DNA of 64,000 nt from Chryseomonas sp014190935 (GCF_014190935.1 NZ_JACHVV010000004.1:248001-312000); one strand, 5' to 3'; positions 1-9,420 are shown, counted from the first letter of the stretch. A program made the numbers and translations. The notes: generated by a model not told the origin, from the sequence alone.

Positions 1-550
1 GAATGATCTCGGTGGGCGAATCCAGCACGGCCACGCCGCAGCCCTTGAGCTTGGAGAGGTTCTCGGGCTTGAAGATCAGGTCCCAGGAATCCACCGGCGC
101 ATTGTCGCCCAGGGCGGCCTTGACCTTGGCCGGGTTGTAGCCGATGCCGATGGTGCCCCACAGGTAGGGGATGGCGTACTGGTTGCCCGGATCGCTGACT
201 TCCAGGGTCTTCATCAGCTGCGGATCCAGGTTGCTGTAGTTGGGCAACTTGGACTTGTCCAGCGGCTGGTAGACGCCGGCCTTGATCTGCTTGGCCAGGA
301 AGGAGTTGGACGGCACCACCACATCGTAGCCGGAACGGCCGGCGAGCAGCTTAGCTTCGAGGGTCTCGTTGCTGTCGTAGACGTCATAGACCACCTTGAT
401 CCCCGACTCCTTCTCGAAGTTGGCGATGGTGTCTTCGGCAATGTAGTCGTTCCAGTTGTAGACGTGCAGGACCTTGGGGTCCGCCGAGGCGTTACCGGCA
501 AAGAGGCCGGCCAGGCTCAGCGCTAGAAGAGTCTTGCCAAAAACATTCAT
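1..550 (-). CDS. spuD: Polyamine ABC transporter periplasmic binding protein, N-terminal part (SpuD/PotF family)
   Basis: This is the N-terminal ~183 residues of a periplasmic putrescine/spermidine-binding protein; the rest lies beyond base 1. The start at 550 follows a GAGGAG ribosome site and gives a signal peptide (MNVFGKTLLALSLAGLFAGNASA, shown here only as an ~24-residue hydrophobic leader ending ASA). The mature part begins DPKVLHVYNWNDYIAED, the typical opening of the SpuD/SpuE/PotF family, and continues with a YDVVVPSNSFL motif. It is the fourth gene of a spuA-spuB-spuC-spuD run on the minus strand. Next genes should be the membrane and ATPase subunits. SpuD versus SpuE (putrescine versus spermidine preference) cannot be decided from this fragment. 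Confidence 0.9.
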   Translation of the reverse strand, partial: MNVFGKTLLALSLAGLFAGNASADPKVLHVYNWNDYIAEDTIANFEKESGIKVVYDVYDSNETLEAKLLAGRSGYDVVVPSNSFLAKQIKAGVYQPLDKSKLPNYSNLDPQLMKTLEVSDPGNQYAIPYLWGTIGIGYNPAKVKAALGDNAPVDSWDLIFKPENLSKLKGCGVAVLDSPTEII

Positions 551-655
551 GCGGTGGTGCTCCTCAAGTCATCGTTGGTCTTTTGATTCGGTGCGCGGCC
601 AGCGCCCGCGCGCAGTCTGGCAAGGTCCGCCGCCGGGCTCAAGCCTTGGCGGCCA

Positions 656-2014
656 TTAGCCACGCTGGCGCAGCACCGCATGGGTCTGATCGAGGCTCAG
701 GCGCGCCAGGGTGACCAGTTCGTCGATGGACTCCGGCGTGATCACCAGCGGCGGCGCGATGATCATGGTATCGCCCACCGCGCGCATCACCAGGCCGTTG
801 CGGAAGCAGTGCTCGCGACAGAGCATGCCCGCCCCGCCCTCGTAGCGCGTCCGCGTCTGCTTGTCGCGCACCAGCTCCAGCGCCGCCACCATGCCGACGC
901 CACGGGTCTCGCCCACCAGCGGGTGGTCGGCCAGCTCCGCCCAGCGCTTTTGCAAATAGGGTGCCGTGGTACTGCGAACCCGGTCGACGATGCCCTCGTC
1001 GCGCAGGATGCGGATGTTCTCAAGGGCCACGGCCGCGGCCACCGGATGCCCGGAATAGGTGAAGCCGTGATAGAACTCGCCGCCCTCGTCGAGCACCCTG
1101 ACCACCTCGTCGCGCACCACCACGCCGCCCATGGGCACGTAGCCGGAGGTGAGCCCCTTGGCGATGGGCATGAGGTCCGGAGCGTTGCCGTAGTACTGGC
1201 TGCCGAACCATTCGCCGGTGCGACCGAAGCCGCAGATGACCTCGTCGGCGATGAAGAGGATGTCGTACTTGTCGAGGATCTGGCGGACCCGCGGCCAGTA
1301 GCTTTCCGGCGGCACGATCACCCCGCCGGCGCCCTGGATGGGTTCGGCGATAAAGGCGGCGACGCGCTCCTCCCCGACCTCGAGAATCTTCCGCTCCAGC
1401 TGATCGGCCGCCCAGATGCCGAATTCCTCCGGACTCATCTCGCCGCCTTCACCGAACCAGTAGGGCTGCGGGATATGCACGATGTCGGGCAGCAGGCCGC
1501 CCTGCTCGTGCATCGCCGCCATGCCGCCCAGGCTGGCACCGGCCAGGGTCGAGCCGTGGTAACCGTTCCAGCGGCCGATGACCACGCGCTTCTCCGGCTG
1601 GCCCTTGGTCGCCCAGTAATGGCGCACCAGGCGCAGCACGGTGTCGTTGGCCTCCGAGCCGGAGCCGGTGAAGAACACGTGGTTCATGCCCTCCGGCGCC
1701 AGTTCGGCGATGGCCTTGGCCAGCTCCAGCACCGGCGGATGGGCGGTCTGGAAGAACAGGTTGTAATAGGGCAGTTCGCGCATCTGGCGACTGGCCGCCT
1801 CGACCAGTTCTTCACGGCCGTAGCCGACGTTGACGCACCAGAGCCCGGCCATGCCGTCGAGGATGCGCTGACCCTCGCTGTCCCAGAGGTGCACCCCCTC
1901 GGCGCGGGTGATGATGCGCGCGCCCTTCTCGTTGAGCTGGCGATAGTCGGTGAACGGCGCCAGCAGATGCCGGCGACTCAGGTCCTGCCAATGGGCGGTG
2001 GTAAAGGTATTCAC
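656..2014 (-). CDS. spuC: Putrescine--pyruvate aminotransferase SpuC
   Basis: Class III PLP-dependent aminotransferase of 452 residues, full length for the family. It has the cofactor phosphate loop GSGSEAND (about residues 117-124), WNGYHG near 149-154, the PLP-contacting Asp in IADEVICGFGRTG (D257) and the Schiff-base lysine in IAKGLTSGY (K286). SpuC transfers the amino group of putrescine to pyruvate, giving 4-aminobutyraldehyde and alanine. The gene sits between spuB (22-bp gap) and spuD (about 100-bp gap), matching the spuABCD order. A close alternative is another omega-aminotransferase of this class, but the operon context makes SpuC the best call. Confidence 0.9.
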   Translation of the reverse strand: MNTFTTAHWQDLSRRHLLAPFTDYRQLNEKGARIITRAEGVHLWDSEGQRILDGMAGLWCVNVGYGREELVEAASRQMRELPYYNLFFQTAHPPVLELAKAIAELAPEGMNHVFFTGSGSEANDTVLRLVRHYWATKGQPEKRVVIGRWNGYHGSTLAGASLGGMAAMHEQGGLLPDIVHIPQPYWFGEGGEMSPEEFGIWAADQLERKILEVGEERVAAFIAEPIQGAGGVIVPPESYWPRVRQILDKYDILFIADEVICGFGRTGEWFGSQYYGNAPDLMPIAKGLTSGYVPMGGVVVRDEVVRVLDEGGEFYHGFTYSGHPVAAAVALENIRILRDEGIVDRVRSTTAPYLQKRWAELADHPLVGETRGVGMVAALELVRDKQTRTRYEGGAGMLCREHCFRNGLVMRAVGDTMIIAPPLVITPESIDELVTLARLSLDQTHAVLRQRG

Positions 2015-2036
2015 GAAGCCTCTCCTCGGATCGCGG

Positions 2037-3395
2037 TCAGACGCTGAGCAGCAGGAATTCCCGCTCCCAGGAACTGATCACGCGCTTGTAGTTCTCGTGC
2101 TCGGCGCGCTTCACCGCGACGTAGCCGCGGGTGAAGCGACTCCCCAGATACCGCTCCAAGGTGGCCGACTGCTCCATGCGCTCCAGGGCGGCTTCCAGGG
2201 TCAGCGGCAGGCGCAGGTTGCGACGCTCGTAGCCGCGACCCTGCACCGGCGCACTGGGCGAGACGTTCTCGATCATGCCCAGATAGCCACACAGCAGGCT
2301 GGCCGCCAGGGCCAGGTAGGGATTGGCGTCGGCACCCGCCAGGCGATTCTCCACCCGGCGATTCTGCGGATCGGAATCCGGCACGCGCAGGCCCACGGTG
2401 CGGTTCTCCTCGCCCCACTCCACGTTGACCGGCGCCGAGGTGTCGGGCAGGAAGCGGCGGAAGGAATTCACATTGGGGGCGAACAGCGGCAGCGCCTCGG
2501 GAATGTATTTCTGCAGGCCACCGATGTGGTGCAGGAAGAGTTCGCTCATGCTGCCATCGGGGTTGGAAAACACCGTCTTGCCGGTCTTCAGGTCCACCAC
2601 GCTCTGGTGCAGGTGCATGGCGCTGCCGGGCTCGCCGGTCATGGGCTTGGCCATGAAGGTGGCGGTGACGTTGTGTTTGAGCGCCGCCTCGCGCAGGGTG
2701 CGCTTGAAGACGAAGATCTGGTCGGCCAGGTGCAGCGGATCGCCGTGGCGGAAGTTGATCTCCATCTGCGCGGTGCCCTCCTCGTGGATCAGGGTATCCA
2801 GATCCAGTTCCTGGGCCTCGCACCAGTCGTACATGTCTTCGAACAGCGGATCGAATTCGTTGGCCGCATCGATGGAAAAGGACTGGCGCCCGGTTTCCTG
2901 GCGCCCGGAGCGACCTACCGGCGGCTGCAGCGGATAGTCGGGGTCGTCGCTGCGCTTGGTCAGGTAGAACTCCATTTCCGGCGCGACGATGGGCTGCCAG
3001 CCGTGCTCGGCATAGAGCTTGAGCACCTTCTTGAGCAGGTTGCGCGGCGACAGCTCGATGGGGATGCCGCGCTTGTCGTAGGTGTCGTGGATCACCAGGG
3101 CGGTGGGCTCCAGTGCCCAGGGCACCAGGAACACCGCGCGATCGTCCGGGCGACAGTGCATGTCGATGTCGGCCGGATCGAGCAACTCGTAGTAGATGTC
3201 GTCGTCGACATAGTCCCCGGTCACGCTCTGCAGGAGCACGCTCTCCGGCAGGCGCATGCCCTTTTCGTTGAGAAACTTGGCGGTGGGGGAAATCTTGCCG
3301 CGGGCGATGCCGGTCAGATCGGCGACCAGGCATTCCACTTCAGTGATCTTGCGTTCTTTCAACCAGGCGGTGAGCCGGTCAAGCGGGGTGCTCAT
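2037..3395 (-). CDS. spuB: Gamma-glutamylpolyamine synthetase SpuB (glutamine synthetase family)
   Basis: 452-residue glutamine-synthetase-fold enzyme. It ligates glutamate to putrescine or another polyamine using ATP, the first step of the gamma-glutamylation route. The start at 3395 (MSTPLDRLTAWLKERKI) is chosen because a GAGG ribosome site lies just upstream; the frame is open for 47 further codons but these do not look like the family. Visible GS signatures are PEMEFYL (metal-binding Glu), NFRHGDPLHLADQ, GSAMHLHQS (active-site His), and RVENRLAGADANPYLALAA near the C-terminus. It lies 34 bp after spuA and 22 bp before spuC, so the genes are probably co-transcribed. It is a paralogue of the spuI product encoded divergently at 4586. 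Confidence 0.88.
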   Translation of the reverse strand: MSTPLDRLTAWLKERKITEVECLVADLTGIARGKISPTAKFLNEKGMRLPESVLLQSVTGDYVDDDIYYELLDPADIDMHCRPDDRAVFLVPWALEPTALVIHDTYDKRGIPIELSPRNLLKKVLKLYAEHGWQPIVAPEMEFYLTKRSDDPDYPLQPPVGRSGRQETGRQSFSIDAANEFDPLFEDMYDWCEAQELDLDTLIHEEGTAQMEINFRHGDPLHLADQIFVFKRTLREAALKHNVTATFMAKPMTGEPGSAMHLHQSVVDLKTGKTVFSNPDGSMSELFLHHIGGLQKYIPEALPLFAPNVNSFRRFLPDTSAPVNVEWGEENRTVGLRVPDSDPQNRRVENRLAGADANPYLALAASLLCGYLGMIENVSPSAPVQGRGYERRNLRLPLTLEAALERMEQSATLERYLGSRFTRGYVAVKRAEHENYKRVISSWEREFLLLSV

Positions 3396-3429
3396 AAAGA
3401 CCTCGAAGGTTCGAGCGGGGTGAACAGCA

Positions 3430-4179
3430 TCAGCGCTCGGCAGCGCGCGCCTTGCAGGCCTTGCCGAACGCCCTGAACAAGGCGAGATAGACCGGGTGAC
3501 TGCGCACCCTCCATTCCGGGTGCCACTGCACGCCACAGGCGAAGGCGCGGGCCTCGCGGACCGAGACGGCCTCGATCAGGCCGTCGGGCGCCAGTGCCTC
3601 GGCACGCAACCCCGGTGCCAGGCGATCGATACCCTGGCCATGGATGGAATTCACGTCGAAGCGAGCCGGCAGCTCCAAGGCCTCGAACAGGCCGCCTGGC
3701 TGGACCTCGACCGGATGGTGGAGACCATAGTGCTCCTCCAGGGTCTCGCCGCGTTCGCGGTGATCCATGAGGGAGCCGACCTCGTGCACCTTCTGGTGCA
3801 GGCTGCCGCCAAAGGCCACGTTCATTTCCTGAAAGCCGCGGCAGATGCCCAGCACCGGCACCCCGGCCGCCACGGCGGCGCGCAGCAGCGGCAGGGTCAC
3901 GGCATCGCGAGCCGCATCGTGCAGGGTGCCGGGCTCGCTGGGCGTACCCTGGTAATGATGGGGCTCGACGTTGGATGGCGACCCGGTGAACAGCAGACCG
4001 TCCAGGCGCCCGAGCAAGGCCTCGGTGGCAATGAGATCGGCCAGGGCCGGAATCACCAGCGGCATGCCCTCGGCCCCCTCCACCACCGCGCGCAGATACT
4101 TGTCGCCCGCGATGTGAAAGGGATGCAGGCCTAGTTGCCTGGTACAGGCTGTGACACCTATGAGGGGCAGCGCGGACAT
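3430..4179 (-). CDS. spuA: Gamma-glutamyl-polyamine hydrolase SpuA (class I glutamine amidotransferase-like)
   Basis: 249-residue PuuD/SpuA-type hydrolase that releases glutamate from gamma-glutamyl-aminobutyrate (or a related gamma-glutamylated polyamine product). The class I amidotransferase triad is visible: nucleophile Cys in VLGICRGFQEMN, His and Glu in GVQWHPEWR. The motif DGLLFTGSPSNVEPHHY forms the oxyanion-loop region typical of PuuD. It is the first gene of the minus-strand spu operon and is divergent from spuI. The 406 bp between them must contain promoters for both sides. Confidence 0.9.
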   Translation of the reverse strand: MSALPLIGVTACTRQLGLHPFHIAGDKYLRAVVEGAEGMPLVIPALADLIATEALLGRLDGLLFTGSPSNVEPHHYQGTPSEPGTLHDAARDAVTLPLLRAAVAAGVPVLGICRGFQEMNVAFGGSLHQKVHEVGSLMDHRERGETLEEHYGLHHPVEVQPGGLFEALELPARFDVNSIHGQGIDRLAPGLRAEALAPDGLIEAVSVREARAFACGVQWHPEWRVRSHPVYLALFRAFGKACKARAAER

Positions 4180-4459
4180 GGGACACCGGGTTGAACAGGA
4201 ATCATCCGAGCCTAGTCTTGTTCGTTATTTTTCACAACCACCGGCAAAAAGTTTCGAGATTCTGCACAGGAGCGGCGAAACAGAGGCATTCCAGCGCCTC
4301 TGAATGCGCCAAAAACAGGCACCTGCGCACCACCCCTGAGCAGGGGTGCCTCCAGTTGACTTTGGTCCGCCTTTCGGATTGACTCCAGAGTGGTAACTCC
4401 GCTGATTGATATTTTTAACAGGGGCGCTGACAAAGCGTCGGAGCGCAGGCGAGACCGTA

Positions 4460-4585
4460 CTCTCAGGTCGCTGTCGGATCGACAGCGGGCACTCGTGCCC
4501 TCACTGCGGTTGGCCCACTGGGCAAACAGGCGCATCAGGCGCTAACCGTTTTGTCGAGCGCAGCCAAAAGCAAAGGTGTTTCATC
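4460..4585 (+). promoter_or_regulatory. Structured 5' leader of spuI (consecutive hairpins)
   Basis: The 406-bp spuA/spuI intergenic region ends in a stretch of adjacent strong inverted repeats on the spuI side. CGCTGTCG-GAT-CGACAGCG (4469-4487) is a perfect 8-bp stem and GGGCAC-TC-GTGCCC (4487-4500) follows directly. Next comes a possible three-way junction: CGGTT near 4506 paired with AACCG near 4545, enclosing GCCC-act-GGGC and GCGC-atcag-GCGC. An AAAGG ribosome site precedes the ATG at 4586. This may be a leader RNA with a regulatory role, possibly for polyamine control. I do not recognise it as a known riboswitch class, and no ligand can be inferred from sequence. Confidence 0.4.
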
Positions 4586-5962
4586 ATGTCGGTACCCCCG
4601 CGTGCCGTTCGTTTGGATGAAGCGACCGACTTCCTCAGGGAGCACCCTGAGGTCCAGTTCGTCGATCTTCTGATTGCGGATATGAATGGCGTGGTGCGTG
4701 GCAAACGCATCGAGCGCACCAATCTGCCCAAAGTCTTCGAGAAAGGAATCAACCTCCCCGCTTCGCTGTTCGCCCTCGACATCACCGGCTCCACCGTCGA
4801 AAGCACCGGTCTCGGGCTCGACATCGGCGACGCCGACCGCGTCTGCTTCCCCATCACCGATACCCTCTCCATGGAACCCTGGCAGAAGCGCCCCACCGCG
4901 CAGCTGCTGATGACCATGCATGAGATGGAAGGCGAGCCCTTCTTCGCCGATCCCCGCGAGGTCCTGCGTCAGGTCGTCCAGCGTTTCGACGAGCTCGGAC
5001 TCACCGTCTGCGCCGCCTTCGAGCTGGAGTTCTATCTGATCGATCAGGAGAACATCAACGGCCGCCCGCAACCGCCCCGCTCGCCTATTTCCGGCAAGCG
5101 TCCCCAGTCGGTCCAGGTCTATTCCATGGACGATCTGGACGAGTATGCGGACTGCCTGCAGGACATCATCGACGGCGCCCGCGCCCAGGGCATTCCGGCC
5201 GACGCCATCGTCGCCGAATCGGCTCCGGCGCAATTCGAGGTCAACCTCAATCACGTTGCCGATCCGATCAAGGCCTGCGACTACGCCGTGCTGCTCAAGC
5301 GCCTGATCAAGAACGTCGCCTATGACCATGAGATGGACACCACCTTCATGGCCAAGCCCTATCCGGGCCAGGCGGGCAACGGCCTGCACGTACATATTTC
5401 CCTGCTGGACAAGGACGGCCGCAACATCTTCGCCGGCGAGGATCCCGAGCAGAACGCCGCATTGCGTCACGCCATCGGCGGTGTGCTCGAGACCCTACCC
5501 GCCTGCATGGCCTTCCTCTGCCCCAACGTGAACAGCTATCGCCGCTTCGGCTCGCAGTTCTTCGTGCCCAATGCGCCGAGCTGGGGCCTGGACAACCGCA
5601 CCACCGCCCTGCGCGTCCCCACCGGCACGCCGGAGGCGCACCGCATCGAGCATCGGGTAGCCGGGGCCGACGCCAACCCCTACCTGCTGCTGGCCGGCGT
5701 CCTGGCCGGCGTGCACCATGGCCTGACCCGACAGATCGAACCCGGTCCGGTCACCGAGGGCAACTCCTACGAGCAGCACGAGCAGAGCCTGCCGAACAAC
5801 CTGCGCGATGCCTTGCGCTACCTGGACGACAGCTCGGTGATGGCGGAGTACATCGACCCGAAGTACATCGACATCTTCGTCGCCTGCAAGGAGCACGAGC
5901 TGGAGGAGTTCGAGCACTCCATCTCCGACCTCGAGTACAACTGGTACCTGCACACCGTGTAA
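4586..5962 (+). CDS. spuI: Gamma-glutamylpolyamine synthetase SpuI (glutamine synthetase family)
   Basis: 458-residue glutamine-synthetase-family ligase. The start at 4586 (MSVPPRAVRLDEATDF) has an AAAGG site and removes 60 codons of unlike upstream sequence. GS landmarks: FELEFYLID (metal Glu), ESAPAQFEVNLNH, GNGLHVHISL (active-site His), FGSQFFVPNAPSWGLDNRTTALRVP and RIEHRVAGADANPYLLLAG. In P. aeruginosa spuI is one of several gamma-glutamylpolyamine synthetases beside spuABCD, and the divergent arrangement here is the same. It probably acts on putrescine or longer polyamines; specificity cannot be read from the sequence. Confidence 0.87.
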   Translation: MSVPPRAVRLDEATDFLREHPEVQFVDLLIADMNGVVRGKRIERTNLPKVFEKGINLPASLFALDITGSTVESTGLGLDIGDADRVCFPITDTLSMEPWQKRPTAQLLMTMHEMEGEPFFADPREVLRQVVQRFDELGLTVCAAFELEFYLIDQENINGRPQPPRSPISGKRPQSVQVYSMDDLDEYADCLQDIIDGARAQGIPADAIVAESAPAQFEVNLNHVADPIKACDYAVLLKRLIKNVAYDHEMDTTFMAKPYPGQAGNGLHVHISLLDKDGRNIFAGEDPEQNAALRHAIGGVLETLPACMAFLCPNVNSYRRFGSQFFVPNAPSWGLDNRTTALRVPTGTPEAHRIEHRVAGADANPYLLLAGVLAGVHHGLTRQIEPGPVTEGNSYEQHEQSLPNNLRDALRYLDDSSVMAEYIDPKYIDIFVACKEHELEEFEHSISDLEYNWYLHTV

Positions 5963-5970
5963 GCGCCAGC

Positions 5971-5999
5971 CTGCCGACCGGTCCCGCTCCGGTCGGCAG
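5971..5999 (+). terminator. Stem-loop after spuI
   Basis: An 11-bp perfect stem, CTGCCGACCGG / CCGGTCGGCAG with a 7-base loop, lies 8 bases after the spuI stop. It lacks a clear T-tract (GCTGTTCT follows), so it could be a weak terminator or an mRNA-stabilising hairpin rather than a classic intrinsic terminator. Confidence 0.5.
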
Positions 6000-6103
6000 C
6001 TGTTCTGCAGTACCTCTGGCGCCCTGTGCGTGTTCACGCCCGCGGCGCCCTTTCGATTCTTTCCCTTATCAGCCCAAGACGACTCTGGACGGAGAGCCTC
6101 GCC

Positions 6104-7201
6104 ATGACCACCCTCACCACGCCGCGTGCCGACGGCTTCCACATGCCGGCCGAATGGGCCGACCAGCGCAAGATCTGGATGATCTGGCCCGAGCGCCCGG
6201 ACAACTGGCGCCTGGGCGGCAAGCCCGCCCAGGCCGCCTTCACCGCGGTCGCCCAGGCCATTGCCCGTTTCGAGCCTGTGACCATCGGCGCCTCGGCCCA
6301 TCAGTACGAGAATGCCCGTGCCCGCCTGCAGCACCCGAACATCCGGGTGGTGGAAATCAGCAATGACGACGCCTGGTGCCGCGATACCGGCCCGACCTTC
6401 GTCAGCGACGGCCAGGGTGGCGTGCGCGGGGTGGACTGGAGCTTCAATGCCTGGGGCGGCCTGGATGGCGGCCTCTATTTCCCCTGGCAGCGCGATGACC
6501 AGGTCGCCGGCAAGATCCTCGCGATTGAGAATCTGCCGGGCTATCGCACCCCGGACTTCGTCCTCGAGGGCGGCTCCATCCACGTCGACGGCGAAGGCAC
6601 CCTGATCACCACCGAGGAATGCCTGCTCAACGCCAATCGCAATCCGCACCTGGATCGCGAAGCGATCGAGCACTACTTGAGCGACTACCTGGCGGTGGAC
6701 AAGGTCATCTGGTTGCCCCACGGTCTCTACAACGACGAAACCAACGGCCACGTGGACAACTTCTGCTGCTACGTGCGCCCGGGCGAGGTGCTGCTGAGCT
6801 GGTGCGACGACCAGGCCGACCCCAACTACAGCCGCTGCCGCGAGGCCCTGGCCGTGCTGGAGCGCGAAACCGATGCCCGCGGCCGCACCTTCAAGGTGCA
6901 CCGGATCGTCACCCCGGGTCCGCTGTTCGCCAGCGAAGAAGAATGCCGCGACGTGGATGCCTGCCTTGGCACCCAGCCACGCCGAGCCGGTGAGCGGCTG
7001 GCCGCCTCCTACGTCAACTTCCTCATCGTCAACGGCGGCATCATCGCCCCGACCTTTGGCGTTCCCGAGGACGCCGAGGCGCTGCGTACGCTGCAGGCCT
7101 GCTTCCCGGAGCACGAGGTGGTACAGGTTCCCGGCCGCGAGATCCTGCTCGGCGGTGGCAACATCCACTGCATCACCCAGCAGCAGCCGACCGGTCACTG
7201 A
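6104..7201 (+). CDS. aguA: Agmatine deiminase AguA
   Basis: 365-residue agmatine iminohydrolase of the peptidylarginine-deiminase superfamily. It converts agmatine to N-carbamoylputrescine and ammonia, feeding the putrescine pool used by the spu genes. The start at 6104 has GGAGAG 8 bases upstream; an upstream in-frame ATG at 6026 has no such site. Visible signatures are DDAWCRDTGPTFV, LEGGSIHVDGEGT, HGLYNDETNGHVDNFC (catalytic Asp/His region) and the C-terminal nucleophile in GGGNIHCIT (C356). The usual partner aguB is not in the window, as the next gene downstream is a porin on the other strand. Confidence 0.95.
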   Translation: MTTLTTPRADGFHMPAEWADQRKIWMIWPERPDNWRLGGKPAQAAFTAVAQAIARFEPVTIGASAHQYENARARLQHPNIRVVEISNDDAWCRDTGPTFVSDGQGGVRGVDWSFNAWGGLDGGLYFPWQRDDQVAGKILAIENLPGYRTPDFVLEGGSIHVDGEGTLITTEECLLNANRNPHLDREAIEHYLSDYLAVDKVIWLPHGLYNDETNGHVDNFCCYVRPGEVLLSWCDDQADPNYSRCREALAVLERETDARGRTFKVHRIVTPGPLFASEEECRDVDACLGTQPRRAGERLAASYVNFLIVNGGIIAPTFGVPEDAEALRTLQACFPEHEVVQVPGREILLGGGNIHCITQQQPTGH

Positions 7202-7216
7202 TTTCCGGCGGAAACG

Positions 7217-7246
7217 AAAAAGCCCGTCTCGCGACGGGCTTTTTTC
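7217..7246. terminator. Bidirectional intrinsic terminator between aguA and oprD-type porin
   Basis: Perfect 8-bp stem AGCCCGTC / GACGGGCT with loop TCGC (7221-7240), preceded by AAAAA and followed by TTTTTT. It lies 20 bases after the aguA stop and 22 bases beyond the stop of the convergent porin gene, so it can end both transcripts. Confidence 0.92.
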
Positions 7247-7261
7247 TGACCTGAGCGCGGC

Positions 7262-8638
7262 TCAGAGCAGCGGCAGGGTGTAGCTGACGATCAGACGGTT
7301 TTCGTCGACGTCACGCTGGCCCGGTACACCGGCTTGCGAAACGGCCGGCAGGTCGGAACGCAGCATGGCGTTACGCCAGGTGAAGCCCAGACCTTTCAGC
7401 TGGCCTTCCGGGATCACGTAGCTGACAGTCAGGTCGCGTTCCCATTCCATGGCGTCGCCAGTACGGGTACGGATGTTGTCACCGCGCTGATAGATGACGC
7501 CAGCGGTCAGACCCTTGACGCCCAGCTGAGCGAAGTCATAGGAGTAGCGAGCCTGCCAGGTGTCTTCGCCGGAACGGGTGAAGTTGTTGATCTGAATATC
7601 GGTGATGGCATAGGTCGAAGCGCCACCGTTCTCGTTCAGGTAGGGGAAGGCGCTGTTACCGTTGCTGCCCTGATAACCCAGACCGAAGGTGTGGCCGTAG
7701 ATCGAGTAGGTGAACAGGCCGCTGTAGAGGCGGTTGTCGATCTCGCCAGTGGTACGGGTACCACCGTAGTAGCCGCTGGACACGTAGAGGCCGGTGCTGT
7801 CGGCCTTGCGGTTCTCGCCCTGGCTGTTGCTATCGAAATAGCGCAGGTCGGTCTTGAAGGTACCGTCGCCCAGCTTGACGCTGTGCACCAGGCCCAGGAA
7901 GTGCTGGTTGTAGAAGTCTTCCAGCTGACCGAAGTAGTACTGCAGGGTCAGGTCTTTGGTGACCTTGTAGTCGGCACCGACGAAGCGGAAATGGTCGCTG
8001 TTGCGACGCAGGGCGGCATTCGCAGCACCGTTGGAACCGGCGATGGACAGATCGTCTTCGTCGGTGGAGTTACGGTTCTTGGCGCGCTCGAGTTGGCCGG
8101 CGGTCAGGGTCACGTCCTTGATGTCCTTGGACGTGATCTGAGCACCCTGGTAGGTCTGCGGCAGCAGACGACCGTCGTTGGAGACCACGACCGGCAGCTT
8201 CGGCATCAGGGTGCCGTAGCGGAATTCGGTTTCGGAGATCTTCATCTTGGCGGTAGCGCCCAGGCTGCTGAACTCGTCTACAGCGCTGTTATCGGTGTCG
8301 CGCGGGAACATGGTGCCGTTCTGCACGCTGCCACCGTTGCCGCCGTTGGCCTTGCCACCGCTGTCCAGACGCAGGCCCAGCATGCCGACCGCATCGACGC
8401 CGAAGCCAACGGTGCCCTGGGTGAAGCCCGACTGGTAGTTCAGCATGAAGCCCTGACCCCAATCCATCACGCGGGAAGGATTGGCAGTACCGTTGCGGTT
8501 GTCTGTGTTGATGTAGAAGTTACGCAGACTGAGGGTGGCTTTGCTGTCTTCGACGAAGCCGGCAGCGTGGGCGGCGGCAATGAGGGACAGGTTCAGACAG
8601 GCCGCGGAGACCGCGACCACCAGTGGCTTCTTGACCAT
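7262..8638 (-). CDS. OprD-family outer membrane porin
   Basis: 458-residue outer-membrane beta-barrel porin of the OprD family (18-stranded substrate-specific channels). A signal peptide (MVKKPLVVAVSAACLNLSLIAA..., cleaved near AHA-AGF) is followed by FVEDSKATLSLRNFYINTDNRN, the typical OprD start, then DWGQGFMLNYQSGFTQGTVGFGVDAVGML. The C-terminal strand ends NRLIVSYTLPLL. Family members take up basic amino acids, small peptides or carboxylates. Its place beside agmatine/polyamine genes suggests a cationic amine or amino acid substrate, but that is inference. The start follows a CCTGGAGC-type site upstream. Confidence 0.9.
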   Translation of the reverse strand: MVKKPLVVAVSAACLNLSLIAAAHAAGFVEDSKATLSLRNFYINTDNRNGTANPSRVMDWGQGFMLNYQSGFTQGTVGFGVDAVGMLGLRLDSGGKANGGNGGSVQNGTMFPRDTDNSAVDEFSSLGATAKMKISETEFRYGTLMPKLPVVVSNDGRLLPQTYQGAQITSKDIKDVTLTAGQLERAKNRNSTDEDDLSIAGSNGAANAALRRNSDHFRFVGADYKVTKDLTLQYYFGQLEDFYNQHFLGLVHSVKLGDGTFKTDLRYFDSNSQGENRKADSTGLYVSSGYYGGTRTTGEIDNRLYSGLFTYSIYGHTFGLGYQGSNGNSAFPYLNENGGASTYAITDIQINNFTRSGEDTWQARYSYDFAQLGVKGLTAGVIYQRGDNIRTRTGDAMEWERDLTVSYVIPEGQLKGLGFTWRNAMLRSDLPAVSQAGVPGQRDVDENRLIVSYTLPLL

Positions 8639-9420
8639 GAGTGCTCCAGGGGTGAATCGTTGTTATGCGGCCACCAGAGGTGTCAGCGCCTGCTGGTGGT
8701 ATGCCCGACGGGCCGTGCGGAAGGGAAAGCTAGAGGGCTTTTGTTTCAATTTGGAGAATTATCCCGGGCCTGGTCGACTTTTAAGTTGCGACCTCCAGCA
8801 CAGGGTCCCTGCCACCGTCTTCCACGTTGCGAAAGCTAATTGCAAAAAAGCATTTCGTCTAGCGATACCTGGTTGAAAACCCGCCCTGTGGTCTTCCCCT
8901 CTGACTGTTCGGTCATGTCCCGAGGGAACCTGCGCTGCCTACGCCTATGGAACGGCTCGCCGTTTCCTGGGGGAACACCCGCCCAATCCGTACGCACTGA
9001 GGCTCTGGGACGGGCCTCCCAAGGCACTGGCTCGGCCTTGAAAATCGACCAATCTCAAGCATCAAAAAAGCAGGATCTAAAGGAATTCCCTATCTGCTTC
9101 AAGGACTTGTAATTTTTTGCGACGGCTCTTTCAGTGGAATGGCCCTGAAGACGACGTCTTTCGCCCGGCGTGACGCATCACGTGCCCTGCCGCAAGGGCG
9201 ATCTTGCCCAATCGGTCACGCAGGAAATTCTTTCCCATCGATGGGGTGCCGCCGCTTCAGCCAGGACGGCCAACAGGACAAGAAGAAGAGATCGGCTGCA
9301 GGCCAGATGGACAAGGAAGCAAGGTCGCAGCGGACCGGGTGGGGGATGGCATGACGGCGGTCGGCAGAACCGCGACCCAAGCCGGCCGAGCTGTCATCGG
9401 CGCGGCCTGGCAAGGGGTAT
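8639..9420. other. Intergenic region without recognisable gene
   Basis: About 780 bases between the start of the porin gene and the stop of the diguanylate cyclase gene. It must hold the porin promoter; an AT-richer stretch lies near 8735-8790. Short open frames of 60-110 codons occur on both strands, but none has a good ribosome site plus family-like composition. I see no RNA gene or repeat. Confidence 0.5.

Noticed and set aside
680..2047. 455-codon open frame on the plus strand opposite spuC
   Set aside because: Antisense shadow of a high-GC gene; composition rich in Gly/His/Arg/Ala, no family motifs, spuC is unambiguous.
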